Positions 40,323-42,928 of a stretch of 42,928 nucleotides of DNA are shown here, piece after piece. Location of the stretch: IMG/VR virus record IMGVR_UViG_3300045738_000513, positions 1-42,928 of that record. One strand, given 5' to 3'. The notes below the pieces were generated by a model, which saw nothing but the letters and a program-made list of their open reading frames with translations, did not search any database and had not been told where the DNA came from. Every line of letters starts with the position of its first letter. Within the stretch, counting starts at the first letter, position 1. Position numbers and translations under genes: made by a program. This DNA is from a virus.

Positions 40323-42928
40323 GTGGCTCAGACGGCGATTTGCCAATCAACGGAAGTCCCGTTTGAGATAACCGGTGCGACCTATGAGGTGGGTGCGTTG
40401 GCGTATCACGTCAAGCACATGACCTCGGTCAAGTTCAAACTGACCGACAACGTCGCGGCGACACTCACGACCACGGTGGTGGCGCGGTCGAACCTGACCA
40501 AGCACAACAACGCCATCTGGTGCTACAACACGTCGTTCGCGATGGGCTCCTTGGCGGATGGCCAAGTCACGGTGGAGGTGACGGCCACCCCGGTCAGTGG
40601 CACGGCCAAGGTAATCACCTACACCATCCTGAACAATGCGGGGGGATCGTTCAGTCCTGCCGCCCGCTACGTGAGTCCAGCGGGCAGCGACAGTAATGCG
40701 GGGACTACCACAACCTCCCCCTTCCGCACGATCCACAAGGCGTTGCGCGCCCTCGCTGCAGCGGACGGGTCGAGCGATGCGGGTGGGCACTACATCTTCC
40801 TGATGGCTGGCACGCACACGGAGTTCGCTGCGACCACGCCTAGCCCCACCTCGACACGGGGTTGGGTCACGATCATTCCTGCGGCGGGGGTAGCCAAGGC
40901 CGACGTGATCATGTCCGGGTTCGACAACTCGTGGCGCAATATGTCCCACCTGTTGTTCTACGGGATGACCTTCGACGTGATGGAGTTGAGGTCCGGTGCG
41001 TTGTCGGGGACGAGCACCTACCTGTGGTTCAGTGCGTGTGACTTGGTCGGGCCACCCGCCACCGATGAGACCCTGCCATTCCAGTGGGCGGATCCCGCGA
41101 GTTGGGACGGGGTCTACTACACGGGCTGCTCGATGCACCGTGTGGGCATCGGTGCGTACCAGCCGACCCTGATCCGTGATTGTCTCATCTACGACAGTCG
41201 GGAGTCGATCATCCACGAGAGCAAGGGGGCGGTGATCAACACCACTTGCTTCCTGCACCGCAACAACAAGTTGGTCAGGAACGATGGGTACCTGCAACCC
41301 AAGACCGTCACCAACCGGGTCATCTGTGGTCTGCGTATGTTCGACGCGCAAGACCTACAACTGCTGACCTTCAACCACGGTGGACATACCTACACCGACA
41401 TCGCCATCGAGAACGTGCTGGTGCAGATCAACACGGACACGCCACCGACTGCGATGAGATCCATGTTCAGTGGCACCCACGTCCACGTCCTGCTGCGCAG
41501 CATCACGGTCACGGGTCAGGACTTTGAGTTGGCCTCCGATCCCGGGTTCAACTACACGGCGCTGGACTGCGAGATTGTCAACTGCTGCTTCCGTTCGCTG
41601 ACGATCAATGACACCAAGCGGGTGGACACCACTGCCGAGATGAAGGTGGTGACGTGTCACTATGAGATTGGCAACAGCAGCAACAGCATCTTCGGCTCGT
41701 CCATCGGTGACCCCTTGTTCGATGACCCCTACCTGAGCACGAAGACAAACACCTGGGACTTCCGGTTTCCGGTGAGTTCGGGCTTGTACCAGAACGGCAC
41801 GCAGTCGTCGTACGACCTAGCCCCCGGCCCCAAGGGTGCGGGTCCACTGACCACACCACACATCGGCGCGTGGGGTGACGCAGCAGGCGCAGGTTTCTCC
41901 AAGGGTGGGTACGTCGCTGCACCCACCAACATCTACGGGCCGTGCGCCACGACCATCCCTGTCCCTGAGATGCTGGCGTCGGGCGGCAGGCCACTCGTGT
42001 CCCTCAATATGGACTACATCATCGCCGAGATGAAGTGGGAGGGCATTCAGATCCTCAAGGGGTTCCAGACGATGACCCCACCACCAGGGTCACCGAGCGG
42101 GCACTACTTCGGCAAGCACTTCCACGTTACCTTCGACGGGCGATGCTTCCGGGTGATAATGCGTGTGGATGCGTCAGCGGATTACCTGGACTTCTGGTTC
42201 TTCCACTACTGGGGACATACGTGGACCAGTCGATTGAACTGGCCGAGAACCTCACCCCCTGGTCCCGTCACCATGGAGGGCGGCAAGTCGTTTTTCGCGT
42301 TTGGCGAGGGCCGACCGGTGCGGGTGAACCAACACTTTGCGCACGGTCACTTCATCTGCGACCGCATCCGCATGACCTTCACGGCGCTGAAGGTGTGGAC
42401 AGTGGGCAAGGTCAGCAACAGCACGAACACCAGCAACCTGCTGCCGTACGAGGGGCACACGCCAGCCCCGTCATGGATGGTCAGCAAGCCGATCACCCTG
42501 CAAAATCAGATCGATGAGATGGCGAAGTACGTGACGGGTGATGATCGCGAGCACTTCGTGGACAACCCGTGGATGGCGGCAGAGCCTTACGCCACTGGGG
42601 ATCAAGAGCGGTTCGGCCTCGACCACCTTGGGGTGGACGTGTGGGCTGGTGGTGATGCACGGGAGTATTCATGGTGGATGGTGCTGCGCAAGCACGGCGC
42701 ACAGGTGGGCAACTGGGTCAACCCAGACGGCACCTACCCAGACTTCACCAGTTTGAAGTACGACGGTCTGACGATGACCGAGAATGGTCTTTTCCCTGGT
42801 GGCACTGGGTGGAACAACGACCCAACGAAGGGCCAGAACTGGATCAACCACAAGCTCTGGGATCCGAAGAACGATCCCGAAGGCTACAAGTGGATGTCCC
42901 GTAGCCCGAAGACCAACATCCGGTGGTT
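40323..42928 (+). CDS. Large tail-spike-like protein with beta-helix domain, 3' end outside window
   Basis: The frame is open from GTG 40323 (SD AGGAGG 6 bases upstream) to the end of the window, 868 residues visible. The first ~110 residues are an Ig-like beta domain. Then RYVSPAGSDSNAGTTTTSPF, TIHKALRALAAADG and HYIFLMAGTHTE are the opening of right-handed parallel beta-helix (pectate-lyase-like, DUF1565-type) proteins, which include polysaccharide-degrading spikes. The rest has Asn/Thr-rich turns typical of such helices. The last ~150 residues are Trp- and Asp-rich. A depolymerase role is likely but catalytic residues cannot be picked out. It may be continued by the gene at 3-704. Confidence 0.8.
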   Translation, partial: MAQTAICQSTEVPFEITGATYEVGALAYHVKHMTSVKFKLTDNVAATLTTTVVARSNLTKHNNAIWCYNTSFAMGSLADGQVTVEVTATPVSGTAKVITYTILNNAGGSFSPAARYVSPAGSDSNAGTTTTSPFRTIHKALRALAAADGSSDAGGHYIFLMAGTHTEFAATTPSPTSTRGWVTIIPAAGVAKADVIMSGFDNSWRNMSHLLFYGMTFDVMELRSGALSGTSTYLWFSACDLVGPPATDETLPFQWADPASWDGVYYTGCSMHRVGIGAYQPTLIRDCLIYDSRESIIHESKGAVINTTCFLHRNNKLVRNDGYLQPKTVTNRVICGLRMFDAQDLQLLTFNHGGHTYTDIAIENVLVQINTDTPPTAMRSMFSGTHVHVLLRSITVTGQDFELASDPGFNYTALDCEIVNCCFRSLTINDTKRVDTTAEMKVVTCHYEIGNSSNSIFGSSIGDPLFDDPYLSTKTNTWDFRFPVSSGLYQNGTQSSYDLAPGPKGAGPLTTPHIGAWGDAAGAGFSKGGYVAAPTNIYGPCATTIPVPEMLASGGRPLVSLNMDYIIAEMKWEGIQILKGFQTMTPPPGSPSGHYFGKHFHVTFDGRCFRVIMRVDASADYLDFWFFHYWGHTWTSRLNWPRTSPPGPVTMEGGKSFFAFGEGRPVRVNQHFAHGHFICDRIRMTFTALKVWTVGKVSNSTNTSNLLPYEGHTPAPSWMVSKPITLQNQIDEMAKYVTGDDREHFVDNPWMAAEPYATGDQERFGLDHLGVDVWAGGDAREYSWWMVLRKHGAQVGNWVNPDGTYPDFTSLKYDGLTMTENGLFPGGTGWNNDPTKGQNWINHKLWDPKNDPEGYKWMSRSPKTNIRW

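Overview
The window looks like most or all of the genome of a GC-rich tailed phage with a short-tailed (podovirus, T7-like) virion. The evidence is the run of T7-type structural genes in T7 order at 22.8-42.9 kb: gp7.3-like protein, portal, scaffold, major capsid, tail tubes A and B, gp13/14/15/16-like ejection proteins, and tail-fibre adaptor. A T7-type small terminase / spanin-like / large terminase block lies at 2.8-5.7 kb. Both window ends fall inside tail genes, so this may be a circular or terminally redundant genome cut in its tail module; the reading frames do not join directly. The host is uncertain. High GC, many GTG starts, a possible leaderless promoter and actinobacterial-style small zinc-finger proteins point weakly to an actinobacterium.

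Layout. 0-2.9 kb (+): tail fibre and small accessory proteins. 2.85-5.65 kb (+): terminase small subunit, two spanin-like membrane proteins, a tiny membrane peptide, and a terminase large subunit interrupted by an in-frame TGA. 5.65-7.2 kb (+): a tandem, apparently catalytically dead SGNH/SASA-esterase-like protein, then an XRE-type regulator. 7.6-10.35 kb (-): a cassette of small early/accessory genes separated by repeated hairpin and ribosome-binding-site modules, headed by a Fis-type HTH protein. 10.35-11.13 kb: a noncoding, motif-rich region. 11.1-14.7 kb (-): QueC, QueE, a DpdA-like DNA transglycosylase, an unknown protein, a DnaC-like helicase loader and a replisome-organiser-like protein, preceded by a leader with an attenuator-like hairpin. 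14.7-15.1 kb: divergent promoter region. 15.1-22.85 kb (+): PolB-type 3'-5' exonuclease, RecT, an eight-gene glycosyltransferase/methyltransferase run coupled mostly by 4-base stop/start overlaps, and a RuvC-like nuclease. 22.8-42.9 kb (+): virion genes.

How it fits together. The phage appears to combine a T7-like virion with a replication and recombination module of the host-replisome-hijacking type (DnaC/DnaD-like plus RecT). I found no phage RNA polymerase, DNA polymerase, primase-helicase or integrase in the window. QueE, QueC and the DpdA-like protein form the core of a 7-deazaguanine DNA-modification pathway; QueD and FolE are not present and would have to come from the host. The glycosyltransferase/methyltransferase operon has no obvious role in a T7-like life cycle and is the best candidate for an undescribed system. 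It could modify phage DNA, a virion protein or a host surface glycan; the sequence alone does not decide. No endolysin was recognised.
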